From Paracoccus aerius (GTDB lineage Bacteria; Pseudomonadota; Alphaproteobacteria; Rhodobacterales; Rhodobacteraceae): a stretch of 64,000 nt of DNA. Position 1 is the first letter of the stretch. Each line of letters starts with the position of its first letter. Below the pieces are notes generated by a model. The model did no database searches. It saw only the letters and a program-made list of their open reading frames with translations, and had not been told where the DNA came from. The position numbers and the translations under genes are program-made. Shown in pieces: positions 49,273-57,969 of the stretch. The stretch spans positions 62,001 through 126,000 of the forward strand of contig NZ_BNCL01000005.1 of NCBI RefSeq assembly GCF_014656455.1, given 5' to 3'.

Positions 49273-50142
49273 TCAGCGCAGCCGGCCGATGCTGTATTGC
49301 GGGGCCATGGCATGGTCCTCTAGCCAGCCCAGCAGCAGGGCATTGTCGGGATTTTCCACGTCCGGCCCAAGCGCGTCCGCCGCAAGCCCGCCGGTCACGA
49401 ACAGCGCGTCGATGCCCTGGTCCAGCGCGCCTTTCACATCGGTGAAGATGCCGTCGCCGATGGCCAGGATGCGTGCGTCCGGCCCCAGGTCCAGCAGCCG
49501 TCGCGCCCGGTCATAGATCGGAGGATGCGGCTTGCCGAAGTAAAGCGACGTGCCCCCCAGCCCTTCGTAATATTCGGCCAGGGCACCTGCGCAATAGATG
49601 CGCGTCTCGCCCATGTCCACGACCACATCCGGGTTTGCGCACAGCAGCGGCAAGCCACGATCGCGCGCCTGCATCAGCCGGTCGTGGTAGTCCGCCGGCG
49701 TTTCCGTCAGCTCCTCGAAGGGGCCGGTGGCGACGATCCCCTCGGCCTCGTCCAGGGGCACGCGGGTGATGGCGGGGCTGCCGGCGAACTCGGCGGGAAT
49801 GTCGTCGAAGAAGCCGTCGTCCTTGGCGGTGCCGATATGCCAGACCTTCCGCCCGACCGTGCCCGCAAACATCGCCTCCTGCGCGGCATCGCCCGAACTG
49901 ACGACGATGTCCCAGGCGTCGCGGGGCACGCCCATGCGGTCCAGTTGCGCGATCACGAACTGGTTGGGGCGGGGCGCATTGGTCATCAGCACGACCTTGC
50001 CGCCCCCCTGGCGGAAGGCTTGAAGCGCCGCGACGGCGGCGGGATAGGGCTGCTTGCCGTTATGCAGGCAACCCCAGAGGTCGCAGAACAGGACGTCGTA
50101 ATCGCCGCCGATCTGCGACAGGGACTGGATGATGCGGGTCAT
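49273..50142 (-). CDS. HAD-IIA (TIGR01459-type) family hydrolase
   Basis: A 289-residue haloacid dehalogenase-superfamily protein: motif I FCDLWGCLHNG (nucleophile Asp, with Trp-Gly where most members have Asp-Gly), motif II LMTNAPRP, and motif III/IV around FGKPHPPIYD and ILAIGDGIFTDVKGA. Subclass IIA includes NagD-like nucleotide and sugar phosphatases. The ATG shares one base with the ppaC stop. Coupling to a pyrophosphatase suggests a phosphate or nucleotide housekeeping role, which is inference. Confidence 0.9.
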   Translation of the reverse strand: MTRIIQSLSQIGGDYDVLFCDLWGCLHNGKQPYPAAVAALQAFRQGGGKVVLMTNAPRPNQFVIAQLDRMGVPRDAWDIVVSSGDAAQEAMFAGTVGRKVWHIGTAKDDGFFDDIPAEFAGSPAITRVPLDEAEGIVATGPFEELTETPADYHDRLMQARDRGLPLLCANPDVVVDMGETRIYCAGALAEYYEGLGGTSLYFGKPHPPIYDRARRLLDLGPDARILAIGDGIFTDVKGALDQGIDALFVTGGLAADALGPDVENPDNALLLGWLEDHAMAPQYSIGRLR

Positions 50143-51059
50143 CAGACGGCAAGCACCGGGATGATCTGCTTCTTTCGGCTCATGATGCCGGGCAGGACCA
50201 CGCTGTCGCCGGTCACGGTCACCCCGAAGCTGCGTTCCGCGACCTGGCGGACGAAATCGTTGGGGACCAGCAGGGTCGCTTCCTCGCGCAGGATGTCGAC
50301 GATGAACAGCAGCACCTGGTCTGCACCATCGGCGGCAGCGACTGCAGGCATGGCGGCCAGCAGCGCGTCCTTGCGGGCCAGCAGGACCTGCGGCGCGGTG
50401 GTTTCCAGGACCGAGATGCGCAGCTGCTTGCCGCCCAGCTCGTATTCCTTGCTGTCCAGGCGCAGCAGCGCGTCTTCGGCGAAGGCGCTGACATCGGACT
50501 TGGCCGCGAACATCTCGGCCGCATAGTCGGCGATGTTGACGCCCAGGTCGGCGGCCAGCTTTTCGGCTACGGCGCGGTCATGGGCGGTGGTGGTCGGGCT
50601 GCGGAACTCCAGCGTGTCCGACAGGATGCAGGTCAGCATGGCGCCCTTCACGGCCTGGGGCGCGCGGGCCATGTCGTCACCGATGAGGTCGTGCATGATC
50701 GTGGCTGTGCTGGCCAGCGGGCGCACGGTGATGTTGATCGGCTGGCGGGTCTTGATGCCGCCCGCCAGCAGGTGGTGGTCGATGATCTCGATCACCTCGG
50801 CCTTGTCCAGACTGGCAGGAAGTTCGGCTGGATTGTTGGTGTCGACCACGACGCACTGGTCGCCCTCGGCCACGTCGGCGATGATCTGGGGCTTGTCCAG
50901 GCTCCAGCGGTTCAGCATCCACAGGGCTTCGGTATTCGGTTCCCCTTGCAGGACGGCCTGGGCGGGCGTCTTTCGGACCTCGTTCAGGTACCAGGCCCAG
51001 ATGATGGGGGAACCCGTCGAATCCGTGTCGGGGGCGGTATGGCCGAAGACCTTGATCAT
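50142..51059 (-). CDS. ppaC: Manganese-dependent (family II) inorganic pyrophosphatase
   Basis: A 305-residue DHH-superfamily enzyme splitting pyrophosphate. Metal ligands are seen in FGHTAPDTDST (His, Asp, Asp) and EIIDHHLLAG (DHH). The C-terminal DHHA2 domain ends SRKKQIIPVL, the substrate-binding Arg-Lys-Lys loop. The segment that reads VDHNE in firmicute enzymes is VDTNN here. It starts at ATG 51059, downstream of tRNA-Thr on the same strand. Confidence 0.92.
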   Translation of the reverse strand: MIKVFGHTAPDTDSTGSPIIWAWYLNEVRKTPAQAVLQGEPNTEALWMLNRWSLDKPQIIADVAEGDQCVVVDTNNPAELPASLDKAEVIEIIDHHLLAGGIKTRQPINITVRPLASTATIMHDLIGDDMARAPQAVKGAMLTCILSDTLEFRSPTTTAHDRAVAEKLAADLGVNIADYAAEMFAAKSDVSAFAEDALLRLDSKEYELGGKQLRISVLETTAPQVLLARKDALLAAMPAVAAADGADQVLLFIVDILREEATLLVPNDFVRQVAERSFGVTVTGDSVVLPGIMSRKKQIIPVLAV

Positions 51060-51136
51060 GATGCACCTTCGCAGCGTCTGGATGTCGGCGGCGTTATAGG
51101 GCCGCCCGGGGGCGATGTCCAACGGCGAGGGTGGAA

Positions 51137-51211
51137 TGGTGCCGGTTGAGGGGATTGAACCCCCGACCTTCGGTTTACAAAACCGCTGCTCTACCGCTGA
51201 GCTAAACCGGC
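51137..51211 (-). tRNA. tRNA-Thr (anticodon TGT)
   Basis: A 75-base cloverleaf with CCA on the minus strand: acceptor GCCGGTT with AACCGGC, anticodon stem GCGGT around the loop TTTGTAA (anticodon TGT), T-loop TTCAATC. It decodes ACA and likely other threonine codons. Confidence 0.95.
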
Positions 51212-51363
51212 GTTGCGCGTAAGGCGCGCGTTCTGGCGATACCCCGTGATCGCGATTACTGCAAGCGTTGCTGCAACTGGCAAAGCGATTTGACTGCACC
51301 GGCAGGGTGGATACTGTGCAGCGGCACACGCCGGGGTTGCGGCGACGAAAGGACGGTTCCGGA

Positions 51364-52239
51364 ATGCAGATGGTCTTTCACCTGGGAGTTCACGCCACGG
51401 ATGGCGACAGGCTGCTGAAGACCCTGTTGAACAACCGCGACTGGCTGATGCAGCACGGCACCGACATCATCACCCCGAACCGCCATCGCGGTTTGTTCGA
51501 AGAGGCGCTGATGTCGCTGAACGGCGGGCGGGCGAGCGCCGAGATGCAGCAGATCATGCTGGACGCCGTGCTGAACGCCGACAGCCCTGAACGTGCGGTC
51601 TTCTCGACCCCCACATTCATGGGCGCACCGGGCCGCGTGGTGGGGCAGGCGGGGCTTTACCCGCAGATGGGCGCGCGGGCGGCGGCACTGGCCAACCTGT
51701 TTCCCGACCACGAGGTCGAATTCTTCCTGGCCATGCGCAATCCCGCCTCGCTGATCGCCGAGGTGCTGCCGGTCTTCACGGGCGGGGGCTATCACGTGCT
51801 GATGCAGGGCCGCCAGCCGCTGGAACTGCGGTGGCGCGACGCGATCCAGGGCCTGCTGCGCGCCGTGCCCGGGCGGCGCATGGTGATCTGGTGCCACGAG
51901 GACGTGCCCCTGATCTGGCCCGAGATCGCCCGGCTGGCGGGCAACATCCCCCCCGAGGCGCCGCTGAAAGGGGCGATGATGTATCTTGAGGACATCCTGA
52001 CCGGGGCGGGCCTGGCGGAACTGAAGGAAGCGCTGGCCGCGCAGGACCAGATGACGATCGCCAGGCGGCGCGACCTGTCATCGCAGATGATCCGGGACCA
52101 CGGGCTGCCCGCGGTTCTGGACCAGGTCATAGACCTGCCGGGCTGGACGCAGGATCTGGTGGACCGCGTCACTGCGCAGTATCGCGCCGACGTGGCCGAG
52201 ATCGCGGTCCTGCCCGGCGTCGAGTTCGTGCTGCCCTAG
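51364..52239 (+). CDS. Conserved hypothetical protein, distant sulfotransferase-like N-terminus
   Basis: A 291-residue soluble protein I cannot name. Its start, MVFHLGVHATDGDRLLKTLL then NNRDWL, recalls the LHIGxHKTGTTSLQ...NRDWL opening of sulfotransferase-like proteins, but the Lys-Thr-Gly-Thr-Thr phosphosulfate loop is replaced. The C-terminal half is helical (ELKEALAAQDQMTIARRRD). ATG 51364 is chosen as the point where the structured sequence begins; a frame open from 51268 adds a doubtful leader. Its stop overlaps convergent 52236-52976 by four bases. Confidence 0.75.
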   Translation: MQMVFHLGVHATDGDRLLKTLLNNRDWLMQHGTDIITPNRHRGLFEEALMSLNGGRASAEMQQIMLDAVLNADSPERAVFSTPTFMGAPGRVVGQAGLYPQMGARAAALANLFPDHEVEFFLAMRNPASLIAEVLPVFTGGGYHVLMQGRQPLELRWRDAIQGLLRAVPGRRMVIWCHEDVPLIWPEIARLAGNIPPEAPLKGAMMYLEDILTGAGLAELKEALAAQDQMTIARRRDLSSQMIRDHGLPAVLDQVIDLPGWTQDLVDRVTAQYRADVAEIAVLPGVEFVLP

Positions 52240-52976
52240 CGCGCGATGAGCCGGTCGTATTGCGCGGCGGTCAGGTAGCCGGTGGCTTCCTGGTCGTTGG
52301 CACGCTGCCATGCGGCAATGGCGTTGCGGGTGCCCTGGCCGAAGATCCCGTCCACGCCGCGCGTGTCGAAGCCCCGGCGCGTCAGCCCCGCCTGCACCGC
52401 CCGGCGCTGTTCGCGGCCAAGCCCCAGGTCGGCCTCGGCCCCTGCCGCGCCAACCGAGGGGGCGGGGGCCGATGGCGTGGCGGCGGTGCCGCCCGTGCCG
52501 CGCAGGATCTCGTTCGCCTGGGCGGTGGTCAGCGATCCGGTCTGGGCATAGTTGCGGTCGCGCTGCCACAGGCCGATGGCCCGGCGGGTGCCCGGGCCGA
52601 AGTTGCCGTCGGCGCCATTGGTGCTGTAGCCCAGCCCGTTCAACTGCCGCTGGATCTGCAGGCGCTGCTCGCGGGTCAGACCGGCGGTGTCCGTGTTGGT
52701 CGGGTTGGCAGGCGCCGTCGCCGGGGTGCCGCCGCCCAGACGCTGGATCCGGTCGCGCGCCTGCGCGGCATAGGCGCCATTGGGAAACTGGCGCAAATAG
52801 GTCTGATAGGCCGCGCGCGTATCGGCGCTTTGCGCCTGGGCATAGGCGGCGCGGTCCTGTTCCTGCTGCAGATACTGGCGGGCGATCCCGCCCACGACAT
52901 CGCCCAGATCCTGTGCCTGCACCGGCGTGAGGGTGACAGCGGCGGCGAATGCCGCGGTAAGCATCGTTCTGACCAT
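52236..52976 (-). CDS. Secreted protein with two peptidoglycan-binding domains
   Basis: A 246-residue exported protein: signal peptide (MLTAAFAAAVTLTPVQA), a region like a tetratricopeptide unit (YQTYLRQFPNGAYAAQARDRI), then two PG_binding_1 domains, each with the GxxG...DGxFGPGTRxAIxxWQ pattern: GADGNFGPGTRRAIGLWQ at about 122-140 and GVDGIFGQGTRNAIAAWQ at about 207-225. It should sit on the cell wall. No catalytic domain is present, so it may be a structural or regulatory wall protein. Confidence 0.9.
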   Translation of the reverse strand: MVRTMLTAAFAAAVTLTPVQAQDLGDVVGGIARQYLQQEQDRAAYAQAQSADTRAAYQTYLRQFPNGAYAAQARDRIQRLGGGTPATAPANPTNTDTAGLTREQRLQIQRQLNGLGYSTNGADGNFGPGTRRAIGLWQRDRNYAQTGSLTTAQANEILRGTGGTAATPSAPAPSVGAAGAEADLGLGREQRRAVQAGLTRRGFDTRGVDGIFGQGTRNAIAAWQRANDQEATGYLTAAQYDRLIAR

Positions 52977-53077
52977 CGGAGGGCCCTTTCGCGTTCAAGC
53001 CCCAAGCCGGGGCGTCAAAGCTATATCGCAAAGACGCGCTTCGGGTTCCACTGCCGGATCAAGATGATATGCAACGG

Positions 53078-53101
53078 AAAAAAGGGCGCCCGAAGGCGCC
53101 C
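53078..53101 (-). terminator. Rho-independent terminator of rpmG
   Basis: On the minus strand GGGCGCC, a TTCG tetraloop and GGCGCCC are followed by six T. It lies about 48 bases after the rpmG stop and is a textbook intrinsic terminator. Confidence 0.93.
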
Positions 53102-53148
53102 CCAAGTCCTGGCCGGACCGCGAAGGCCCGCCCCATTCCGGCAGGATC

Positions 53149-53316
53149 TTACTTGATCTTGCCTTCCTTGTATTCGACGTGCTGACGGACGACCGGGTCG
53201 AATTTGCGAACGGTCATCTTTTCGGTCATGGTGCGGGCGTTCTTCTTGGTCACATAGAAGTGGCCCGTGCCGGCGGTCGAGTTCAGCCGGATCTTGATGG
53301 TGGTCGGCTTCGCCAT
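53149..53316 (-). CDS. rpmG: 50S ribosomal protein L33
   Basis: A 55-residue basic protein, [18 protein letters not shown] at the start and [10 protein letters not shown] at the end, the cysteine-free L33 form. It binds 23S rRNA near the E site. An AGGAG site precedes the ATG at 53316. Own terminator downstream. Being cysteine-free it does not need zinc. Confidence 0.97.
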   Translation of the reverse strand: MAKPTTIKIRLNSTAGTGHFYVTKKNARTMTEKMTVRKFDPVVRQHVEYKEGKIK

Positions 53317-53446
53317 GTCATTGCTCCTGCTTCGGGGCAATCGCGCGGCGCAGACCCCGTGGAATTCGTTTGAAGCCCGCCTTTTACCCACGGGCAGGCC
53401 GAAGTCAACCCGAATCGCCGGGGAAATCACGGCAGAAGGGCCAGAT

Positions 53447-53825
53447 TGCGCGGAGGGCCTGTAAGCCGGATTCTGTCCACCGCCATTGGCGGCTGGATGA
53501 CCATTCCTCTGGCCCGGCGGTTGCCCGCCGGATCAAGCTGCCTACCCGGACCTGCTGGGGCAAGGCGGCCCTGCGGGGTTGCCCCCGCGCGCGGTCCCTA
53601 TTCGGCATTGCTCCCGGTGGGGCTTGCCATGCGGGGCCTGTTGCCAGGCCCCCGGTGGGCTCTTACCCCACCGTTTCACCCTTGCCCATGCGGACATGGG
53701 CGGTCTGTTCTCTGTGGCGCTTTCCCTGGGGTTGCCCCCGCCGGGCGTTACCCGGCACCGTCGCCTCATGGAGTCCGGACTTTCCTCGACGGCGCACCGC
53801 CGCGGTCATCCAGCCCTCCGCGCCA
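53447..53825 (-). ncRNA. rnpB: RNase P RNA
   Basis: The minus strand gives an RNA of about 380 bases. The P1 helix pairs GCGCGGAGGGC at the 5' end (53823-53813) with GCCCTCCGCGC at the 3' end (53458-53448). The universally conserved GAGGAAAGTCCGG lies at 53787-53775 and the 3' ACAGAATCCGGCTTA near 53475-53461. It is the catalytic RNA that matures tRNA 5' ends. Exact ends are estimated from P1. Confidence 0.95.
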
Positions 53826-53860
53826 GGCGGATATGGCGGGGATGGGGACGCGCGTCAACG

Positions 53861-53894
53861 AAAAACCCCCGCCGCAGGGCGGCAGGGGCGGGGG
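53861..53894 (-). terminator. Intrinsic terminator of acnA
   Basis: On the minus strand CCCCCGCC (53894-53887) pairs with GGCGGGGG (53873-53866) followed by five T, between acnA and rnpB. The 13-base loop can form a further short stem. Confidence 0.8.
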
Positions 53895-53898
53895 GTAG

Positions 53899-53918
53899 GG
53901 TGCGTGCTTGCACGCACC
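53899..53918 (-). terminator. Perfect inverted repeat beside the acnA terminator
   Basis: GGTGCGTGC and GCACGCACC flank two bases, a 9-bp perfect repeat lying between the acnA stop (53935) and the intrinsic terminator. It may strengthen termination or stabilise the acnA mRNA 3' end. Confidence 0.5.
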
Positions 53919-53934
53919 GTTGCGGCGATGCGGA

Positions 53935-56667
53935 TCAGCCCTTGGCAAGGTTGCGCAGCACGTAATGCAGCACGCCGCCGTTCTTGAGGTATTCGATCTC
54001 GACCTCGGTATCGACGCGGGCCTTGAGCTGGATTTCCTTCACCGTGCCGTCGGCATAGGTGATGGTGCAGGGCACCAGCGACAGCGGCTTGAAGTCCCCC
54101 GCAAGGCCGTGGATCGACACGGTCTCGTCGCCCTTCAGGCCCAGGGTCTTGCGGTTCTCGCCCGGCAGGAACTCGAACGGGACGACGCCCATGCCGACCA
54201 GGTTCGAGCGGTGGATACGCTCGAAGGATTCCGCGATGACCGCCTTGACGCCCAGCAGGTTCGTGCCCTTGGCTGCCCAGTCACGGCTGGAGCCGGCGCC
54301 GTATTCGATGCCGCCGAAGATCACCAGGGGCGTGCCGGCATCCTGATAGGCCATCGAGGCGTCGAAGATCGTCGTCTGCTGCCCGTCCGGACCCTTGGTG
54401 AAGCCGCCCTCGACCCCGTCCAGCATCTCGTTCTTGATGCGGATATTGGCGAAGGTGCCGCGCATCATGATCTCGTGGTTGCCGCGGCGAGAGCCGTAGC
54501 TGTTGAAATCACGCGGCGCGACCTGCCGTTCGATCAGGTATTGGCCAGCAGGCGTGGTCGGCTTGAACGAGCCGGCGGGGCTGATGTGGTCGGTGGTGAT
54601 CATGTCGCCCAGGATCGCCAGGACGCGCGCGCCGTCGATGTTGCTGATCACGCCTGCTTCCTTGGGCATTCCCTGGAAGTAGGGCGGGTTCTGGATATAG
54701 GTCGAAGTCGGCGGCCAGTCATAGGTTTCGCTGTCCGTGACATCGACCGCCTGCCAGCGTTCGTCGCCCTTGAACACGTCCGCATATTTCGATTGGAACG
54801 CCTCGCGCGTCACCGTCGCATGGACCAGGTCGGCGATCTCCTGGTTGGTGGGCCAGATGTCCTTCAGATAGACGTCGCGGCCTTCCGGGGTCTGCCCGAT
54901 CGGATCCTTGGTCAGATCCACGTTCAGGTCGCCCGCGATGGCATAGGCCACCACCAGCGGGGGCGAGGCCAGGAAGTTCGCGCGCACGTCGGGGCTGATG
55001 CGCCCTTCGAAGTTGCGGTTGCCGGACAGAACGGCGGTCGCCACCAGGTCGTTGTCGTGGATCGCCTTGCTGATCGCCGGATCGCCCAGCGGCCCCGAGT
55101 TGCCGATGCAGGTGGTGCAGCCATAGCCCACCAGGTTGAAGCCCAGGGCGTCCAGATCCTCCTGCAGCCCCGCCGCTTCCAGATATTCGCCCACGACCTG
55201 CGAACCGGGCGCCAGCGAGGTCTTGACCCAGGGCTTGCGGTTCAGGCCCAGCTGGCGCGCCTTGCGGGCGACCAGCCCGGCCCCGATCATCACATAGGGG
55301 TTCGAGGTGTTGGTGCAGCTTGTGATCGCCGCGATCACGACGGACCCGTCGGTGATCGTGTAGTCCTGGCCTTCCACCGCGACGACGCGGCGGGCGTCGG
55401 CGCGGGTCAGGACGTCGCCTTCCTCCGCGGGGACGCCGCCGCTGCGATAGTCCGACACCAGCTTGGCAAAGGTCTGCGCGGATTCCGTCAGCGGCAGGTA
55501 ATCCTGCGGGCGCTTCGGACCGGAAATCGCCGGCACGATGGTGCCCATGTCCAGTTCCAGCGTCGAGGAATAGACCGGAGCGTAATCCGCGCCGCGCCAG
55601 AAGCCGTTTTCCTTGGCATAGGTCTCGACCAGGGCGATGCGGTCTTCCTCGCGGCCGGTGTTGCGCAGATAGCGCAGCGTTTCGTCGTCGATGGGGAAGA
55701 AGCCGCAGGTGGCGCCATACTCAGGGGCCATGTTCGCGATGGTCGCGCGGTCGGCCAGCGGCAGGTTGTCCAGGCCTTCGCCGTAGAATTCGACGAACTT
55801 GCCCACGACCCCGTGCTTGCGCAGCATCGCCACGACCTTCAGCACCAGGTCGGTGGCGGTGGTGCCTTCGACCATCTTGCCGGTCAGCTTGAAGCCCACG
55901 ACCTCGGGGATCAGCATGGACACGGGCTGGCCCAGCATCGCGGCCTCGGCCTCGATCCCGCCGACGCCCCAGCCCAGGACCGCCAGGCCGTTGACCATGG
56001 TGGTGTGGCTGTCGGTGCCCACCAGCGTGTCGGGATAGGCGACCAGATCACCGTTCTGGTCGGTGTCGGTCCAGACGGTCTGGGCCAGGTATTCCAGGTT
56101 CACCTGGTGGCAGATGCCGGTTCCGGGCGGCACCACGCGGAAGTTCTGGAACGCGTTCTGGCCCCATTTCAGGAACTGGTAGCGTTCGATGTTGCGTTCG
56201 TATTCCAGATCCACGTTCATCTGGAAGGCGCGCGGATTGCCGAATTCGTCGATCATCACCGAATGGTCGATGACCAGGTCCACCGGGTTCAGCGGGTTGA
56301 TCTTCTGGGCATTGCCACCCAGCCCGATGATGCCGTCGCGCATCGCGGCCAGATCCACCACGGCGGGAACGCCGGTGAAGTCCTGCATCAGCACGCGGGC
56401 GGGGCGATAGTTGATCTCGCGCGGGTTCTTGCCGCCAAGGCTGGCCCATTCGCCGAAGGCCTTGATGTCATCGACAGACACGGAAAAGCCGGCATCTTCG
56501 AAGCGCAGCAGGTTTTCCAGCACGACCTTCAGCGAGGCAGGCAGCTTCGAGAAATCGCCAAGCCCGGCCTCGGTGGCGGCGGCGATCGAGTAATAGGCAT
56601 ATTCCTTGCCGCCCGCCGAAAGCTTGCGGCGCGTCTTGGCGGTATCGGTTCCGATCTGGATGGGCAT
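53935..56667 (-). CDS. acnA: Aconitate hydratase A
   Basis: A 910-residue monomeric aconitase isomerising citrate and isocitrate in the TCA cycle. Cluster cysteines are visible in TSCTNTSNPYVM and GCTTCIGNSGPLGD; the later YGSRRGNHEIMMRGTF and GAGSSRDWAAKG blocks are substrate-binding loops with arginines. ATG 56667 is preceded by GGGAGG. It is divergent from the DUF1223 gene across 239 bp holding an inverted repeat. Confidence 0.98.
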   Translation of the reverse strand: MPIQIGTDTAKTRRKLSAGGKEYAYYSIAAATEAGLGDFSKLPASLKVVLENLLRFEDAGFSVSVDDIKAFGEWASLGGKNPREINYRPARVLMQDFTGVPAVVDLAAMRDGIIGLGGNAQKINPLNPVDLVIDHSVMIDEFGNPRAFQMNVDLEYERNIERYQFLKWGQNAFQNFRVVPPGTGICHQVNLEYLAQTVWTDTDQNGDLVAYPDTLVGTDSHTTMVNGLAVLGWGVGGIEAEAAMLGQPVSMLIPEVVGFKLTGKMVEGTTATDLVLKVVAMLRKHGVVGKFVEFYGEGLDNLPLADRATIANMAPEYGATCGFFPIDDETLRYLRNTGREEDRIALVETYAKENGFWRGADYAPVYSSTLELDMGTIVPAISGPKRPQDYLPLTESAQTFAKLVSDYRSGGVPAEEGDVLTRADARRVVAVEGQDYTITDGSVVIAAITSCTNTSNPYVMIGAGLVARKARQLGLNRKPWVKTSLAPGSQVVGEYLEAAGLQEDLDALGFNLVGYGCTTCIGNSGPLGDPAISKAIHDNDLVATAVLSGNRNFEGRISPDVRANFLASPPLVVAYAIAGDLNVDLTKDPIGQTPEGRDVYLKDIWPTNQEIADLVHATVTREAFQSKYADVFKGDERWQAVDVTDSETYDWPPTSTYIQNPPYFQGMPKEAGVISNIDGARVLAILGDMITTDHISPAGSFKPTTPAGQYLIERQVAPRDFNSYGSRRGNHEIMMRGTFANIRIKNEMLDGVEGGFTKGPDGQQTTIFDASMAYQDAGTPLVIFGGIEYGAGSSRDWAAKGTNLLGVKAVIAESFERIHRSNLVGMGVVPFEFLPGENRKTLGLKGDETVSIHGLAGDFKPLSLVPCTITYADGTVKEIQLKARVDTEVEIEYLKNGGVLHYVLRNLAKG

Positions 56668-56762
56668 GGGGGCCTCCCTGTCTGCGAAATGGATGGGTCG
56701 GGCTTGCGTGGCCCTGCTTTGCCCGATGCTGCCGGGCTGCGCAAGATGCCGCAGGCCAAATT

Positions 56763-56778
56763 GTATGCAATCGCATAC
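56763..56778. promoter_or_regulatory. Inverted repeat, possible operator, upstream of acnA
   Basis: GTATGC-AATC-GCATAC is a perfect 6-base inverted repeat in an AT-richer patch, 96 bases upstream of acnA and about 130 bases upstream of DUF1223. It is shaped like a GntR-family operator. The cognate regulator is unknown. Confidence 0.5.
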
Positions 56779-56906
56779 CATACTTGCCGCTGTTGCTCAA
56801 GAGGCACGGGCACCGGTTCGGCTGTCCCTTAACGAAGCCTTGATTTGTTCACCGCGCGGGCAGGGGGCTATGCAAGGGGCAGTTCAATCACGCATCGGAA
56901 GCCGGA

Positions 56907-57893
56907 ATGTCCACTGGAGCGGCAGCCAGACAATCCAGAACCTTGCTTGGCGCGGCCCTGTGCGGCCTGACGATGACGCTGGGCGGCTTTGCCTGGGCGC
57001 AGCCGGAAGGACCGGCCGCGGAAGGATTGCCCGCCTTGGCCGGGTCCGGGCCGGCAACTTCCGAAGCCGGCGGAACGCCGATCATCGCCGCACCCCGCGA
57101 ACCCGCCCGGATGGCGCCTTCGGCCTCGTCCTCGCATCTGTCGTCGGACATGGGGGGCTTCAACAGCTTTGCCGCGGGCGATCCCGCCGCCGCCCCGCCG
57201 CCGCTGGAGCGTCTTGGCCTTCATGCGACGCCCGTGGTGGTCGAACTGTTCACCTCGCAGGGCTGTTCGTCCTGTCCGCCCGCCGATGCCATGCTGGCGG
57301 GGCTGGCCGATGCGCCCGATATCCTGCCGCTGTCCTTTCACGTGGACTATTGGGATTACCTGGGCTGGGCCGACAGCTTTGCGCGGCCCGAATTCACGGC
57401 GCGGCAGGAACGCTATGCCCATGCCGCGGGCGAACGGTCCGTCTACACGCCGCAGATCATCGTGGACGGGCAGGACACCGCCGTCTCGCTGGGACCGGCG
57501 CAACTGACGGCCCTGATCGACGCCAGCCGCCTGTCGCCCGCGATGGTCAGCGTTCAGCGCGACACCACCCCCCGGGGCGAGGTGATCGAACTGATGCCCC
57601 TGTCCGATCTGGGCGGAACGGTCGAGATCCTGATGGTCCGTTACGCCCCCCGGCGAGAGGTCCGCATGACCGCCGGTGAAAACCGCGGCAAGGTGATCAC
57701 CTATACCAATGTCGTCCTGTCGCTGGACCGGCTGGCGGAATGGGACGGCCATGCCGCCCTGCGCGTCACTGTCAGTCCAGCGAAGACCGCCGATGACAGC
57801 TTCCCTGCCGATACCCGCCATGCCTTGCTGGTTCAGAAGGAAGATGACGAAGACATGCCGGGCCCGATCCTGGCGGCGGTCCGGCTTGATTGA
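56907..57893 (+). CDS. DUF1223 family thioredoxin-like exported protein
   Basis: A 328-residue protein with a long leader and signal segment (LLGAALCGLTMTLGGFAWA), a Pro/Ala-rich stretch to about 95, then the DUF1223 domain: VVVELFTSQGCSSCPPADAML with a CSSC redox pair, HVDYWDYLGWADSFARPEFT, and RSVYTPQIIVDG. The fold is thioredoxin-like; the role is unknown, perhaps periplasmic thiol chemistry. It is commonly found divergent from acnA in Rhodobacteraceae, as here. Confidence 0.9.
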   Translation: MSTGAAARQSRTLLGAALCGLTMTLGGFAWAQPEGPAAEGLPALAGSGPATSEAGGTPIIAAPREPARMAPSASSSHLSSDMGGFNSFAAGDPAAAPPPLERLGLHATPVVVELFTSQGCSSCPPADAMLAGLADAPDILPLSFHVDYWDYLGWADSFARPEFTARQERYAHAAGERSVYTPQIIVDGQDTAVSLGPAQLTALIDASRLSPAMVSVQRDTTPRGEVIELMPLSDLGGTVEILMVRYAPRREVRMTAGENRGKVITYTNVVLSLDRLAEWDGHAALRVTVSPAKTADDSFPADTRHALLVQKEDDEDMPGPILAAVRLD

Positions 57894-57969
57894 CGAAAGG
57901 CCGGGGCTTGCCCGCCCGCCCGCGATGCGGGACAAGATCGCCATCACGCGACCGGAAAGGGATGATGCG

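Noticed and set aside
53446..53987. Several overlapping open frames on the plus strand around 53.4-54.0 kb
   Set aside because: This DNA encodes the RNase P RNA on the minus strand and the acnA end; the frames are by-products of structured RNA.
53908..56832. 974-codon plus-strand frame opposite acnA
   Set aside because: Shadow of the highly conserved aconitase; rich in His, Gln and Arg with no known motif.
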